The position numbers were made by a program, and so were the translations under genes. DNA of 6,828 nt from Bryobacterales bacterium (GTDB lineage: Bacteria; Cyanobacteriota; Vampirovibrionia; Obscuribacterales; Obscuribacteraceae): positions 1 through 6,828 of the forward strand of contig CAJCHQ010000279.1 in NCBI GenBank assembly GCA_903970295.1, in the 5' to 3' direction. The notes beneath the pieces were generated by a model. It did not search any database and was not told the DNA's origin. It worked only from the letters and a program-made list of their open reading frames with translations. Positions within the stretch are counted from its first letter, which is position 1, and each line of letters starts with the position of its first letter. Positions 5,835 through 6,828 of the stretch are shown piece after piece.

Positions 5835-6395
5835 ATGAGTGAAAAGGCCAGAATGTTGTCCGGAGAGTGGTACTTTCCAGGCGACCCCGAATTGGTGAAT
5901 CACCAAATTCGAGCGCGCGAACTTCTGCGTCAAATCAATGGTGCGCAACTTTCGCCGACAGAGCGCTTTTCGATTCTCAAACAGTTGTTTGGTTCGATTG
6001 GCAAAGGCAGCAACGTCGAATCGTTGTTTTCCTGCGATTACGGATTCAACATCCACCTGGGTAAGAGAGTAGGCATCAATTTCGACTGTGTTCTGCTGGA
6101 TTGCGGGCGCATCGAAATCGGCGACTACACCTTGCTTGGTCCGGGCGTGCACATCTATGCTGTCACGCATCCGCTCGATCCCAGGCAGCGTCGTGGCGTC
6201 AATCGCAGTCGCAACTGTAAAGGTGTGCCGGTGAAAATCGGTCGCGATTGCTGGATTGGTGGTGGCTCAAGGATTCTTCCTGGTGTCACAATCGGTGACG
6301 GCGCAATTGTAGGAACCGGCAGCATCGTCACTCGTGACGTGGCTGCAGGTACGAAGGTCTCTGGCAACCCGGCTCGGATCATGCAGGCGGTTTAA
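5835..6395 (+). CDS. Maltose/galactoside O-acetyltransferase family (hexapeptide repeat, LbH) enzyme (186 aa)
   Basis: The start is the ATG at 5835, giving MSEKARMLSGEWYFPGDPEL, which matches the N-terminus of maltose O-acetyltransferases. GGAG (5825-5828) lies 6 bases upstream and overlaps an alternative in-frame ATG at 5823. The length of 186 residues equals the family norm. The N-terminal helical domain (about 1-60, with DPELV....RARELL.Q.N) is followed by a left-handed beta-helix of hexapeptide turns (about 70-180: IHLGKRVGINF, IEIGDYTLLGPGV, VKIGRDCWIGGGSRILPGVTIGDGAIVGTGSIV). H112 in AVTHPLD is the family's catalytic His, and W140 in CWIGGG is conserved. The enzyme transfers acetyl from acetyl-CoA to a sugar hydroxyl as a cytosolic trimer; the true sugar is unknown, and cell-envelope or nodulation-type sugars are possible. 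A 35-residue ORF follows after 14 bp. Confidence 0.92.
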   Translation: MSEKARMLSGEWYFPGDPELVNHQIRARELLRQINGAQLSPTERFSILKQLFGSIGKGSNVESLFSCDYGFNIHLGKRVGINFDCVLLDCGRIEIGDYTLLGPGVHIYAVTHPLDPRQRRGVNRSRNCKGVPVKIGRDCWIGGGSRILPGVTIGDGAIVGTGSIVTRDVAAGTKVSGNPARIMQAV

Positions 6396-6409
6396 ACAAG
6401 GAGTTGTTT

Positions 6410-6517
6410 ATGACGCTCATGAATTTGCGGCAGGATTTTTACCCAGGTCGTATGGAGGGGATCAGATCTACCCCTGCGGGGGAGACTCTGGTTCCCTTCA
6501 TATTTTTTCTTGGGTGA
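6410..6517 (+). CDS. Possible small protein of unknown function (35 aa)
   Basis: ATG 6410 is preceded by AAGGAG (6398-6403) with a 6-base gap, the best Shine-Dalgarno in the window, and lies 14 bp after the acetyltransferase stop, so cotranscription is likely. The product starts MTLMNLRQDF and ends in a short hydrophobic run (VPFIFFLG). No homologue is recognised. The DNA also encodes several short G/C-rich stems, so the ORF might instead be a decayed gene or a translated leader for the next gene. The ribosome site is strong evidence for initiation; evidence for a functional peptide is weak. Confidence 0.4.
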   Translation: MTLMNLRQDFYPGRMEGIRSTPAGETLVPFIFFLG

Positions 6518-6558
6518 AATTATGCCGAAAATGGACATGAACGGTATTATATAAAAAG

Positions 6559-6590
6559 CGATCTTCTGTCTCAGATAAATAAACGATCTT
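6559..6590. repeat. Direct repeat CGATCTT
   Basis: CGATCTT occurs at 6559-6565 and 6584-6590, start to start 25 bp, with an AT-rich spacer. It lies 63 to 94 bp before the exported-protein start. The spacing is not a whole number of helical turns close to 21 or 31, and a 7-mer pair can arise by chance, so a regulatory role is speculative. Confidence 0.25.
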
Positions 6591-6597
6591 AAAGAAT

Positions 6598-6640
6598 TGC
6601 GCAGGTGTGCCGGTTTAGTGGTATCAAAGAGGTCTGCGCA
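6598..6640 (+). promoter_or_regulatory. Leader dyad just before the exported-protein ribosome site
   Basis: TGCGCAG (6598-6604) and CTGCGCA (6634-6640) are a perfect 7-bp inverted repeat around 29 bases that can form a weak inner stem (GTGCC/GGTAT). The dyad ends one base before the Shine-Dalgarno GAGGTG (6642-6647), a layout that could affect translation or bind a regulator. Confidence 0.4.
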
Positions 6641-6652
6641 TGAGGTGTAAGT

Positions 6653-6828
6653 ATGAGTAAGCAGAGTTCCGGTCGACAGCTCAGGTGTGTTGTTGGAGTT
6701 TTTGCTTCCCTGATTGTCGGAGGAATCTGCCCCGCACCCTCACCAGCCCAGTATTTGAACTATTTGCCGTGGTCTGCCGGTAGCTCGTTGTTATACCCGT
6801 TACGGATGCTTGGCGGCTATTCGGTCAA
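6653..6828 (+). CDS. Exported protein, N-terminal part only (58 aa visible)
   Basis: ATG 6653 follows GAGGTG (6642-6647) with a 5-base gap, and the frame stays open to the window end. The visible N-terminus is a classical signal peptide: basic start (K3, R8, R11), hydrophobic core about residues 12-26 (VVGVFASLIVGG), then APSPA at 28-32 with a likely cleavage after Ala32. The Cys at 26 is preceded by GGI, which does not fit a lipobox, so a soluble secreted or periplasmic protein is more likely than a lipoprotein. The following 26 residues are Leu/Tyr-rich and carry no motif I can assign. The rest of the gene is outside the window, so no function is given. Confidence 0.7.
   Translation, partial: MSKQSSGRQLRCVVGVFASLIVGGICPAPSPAQYLNYLPWSAGSSLLYPLRMLGGYSV

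Larger units (their letters stand above)
6396..6652. other. Region between the acetyltransferase and the exported protein (257 bp)
   Basis: It contains the 35-residue candidate ORF (6410-6517), a GC-rich block of competing short stems (6441-6515), a direct repeat CGATCTT (6559-6565 and 6584-6590) and a dyad at 6598-6640. The stretch 6518-6597 is AT-rich and has no gene that I can support. Confidence 0.5.

Noticed and set aside
6598..6650. A tRNA, because of a D-arm-like TTTAGTGGTATCA
   Set aside because: No matching anticodon arm, T-arm or acceptor stem can be drawn around it.

Overview
The window has roughly balanced base composition and reads as ordinary bacterial chromosome: eight coding regions on both strands, no insertion sequences, CRISPR array, tRNA or rRNA that I can see. 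The class V aminotransferase closely follows the pattern of the cyanobacterial alanine/serine-glyoxylate aminotransferases. The secreted TPR protein and the Cys-rich orphan proteins are of kinds I associate with the non-photosynthetic cyanobacterial sister lineage (Vampirovibrionia/Melainabacteria, Obscuribacterales-like). That placement is an inference with modest confidence; nothing in the window proves it.

Layout. Bases 1-312 (+) are the C-terminal end of a leucine-dehydrogenase-type amino acid dehydrogenase. A 116-residue Cys-rich protein (333-683, +) follows with a TTG start. It converges on, and overlaps by 17 bp, a secreted TPR protein (667-1341, -). A 431-bp gap (1342-1772) holds two clear dyads and leads into the largest gene, a 566-residue protein of unknown function (1773-3473, +). 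That protein has an N-terminal four-cysteine zinc-ribbon-like knuckle and a C-terminal Tudor/SH3-like segment. A hairpin just past its stop may be its terminator. A good sigma70-type promoter (TTGACA, 18 bp, TATCCT) then drives the aminotransferase (3730-4878, +), which converges on, and overlaps by 23 bp, an RBBP9/YdeN-like serine hydrolase (4856-5446, -). A 388-bp divergent gap separates this from a maltose/galactoside O-acetyltransferase-family enzyme (5835-6395, +), a possible 35-residue ORF with an excellent Shine-Dalgarno (6410-6517, +), and the start of an exported protein cut off by the window end (6653-6828, +).

How the genes work together. The two metabolic enzymes with clear reactions (branched-chain amino acid oxidative deamination and glyoxylate transamination) both belong to amino acid nitrogen metabolism, but they lie in separate transcription units and I see no operon that ties the window into one pathway. 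The most unusual content is the pair of orphan proteins at 333-683 and 1773-3473. They share a short, specific block (Asn-Asp-x-Ile ... His ... Gly-x-Tyr-x-x-Tyr) and both carry Cys pairs, which suggests a lineage-restricted family. I do not see evidence of a multi-gene defence or mobile system.
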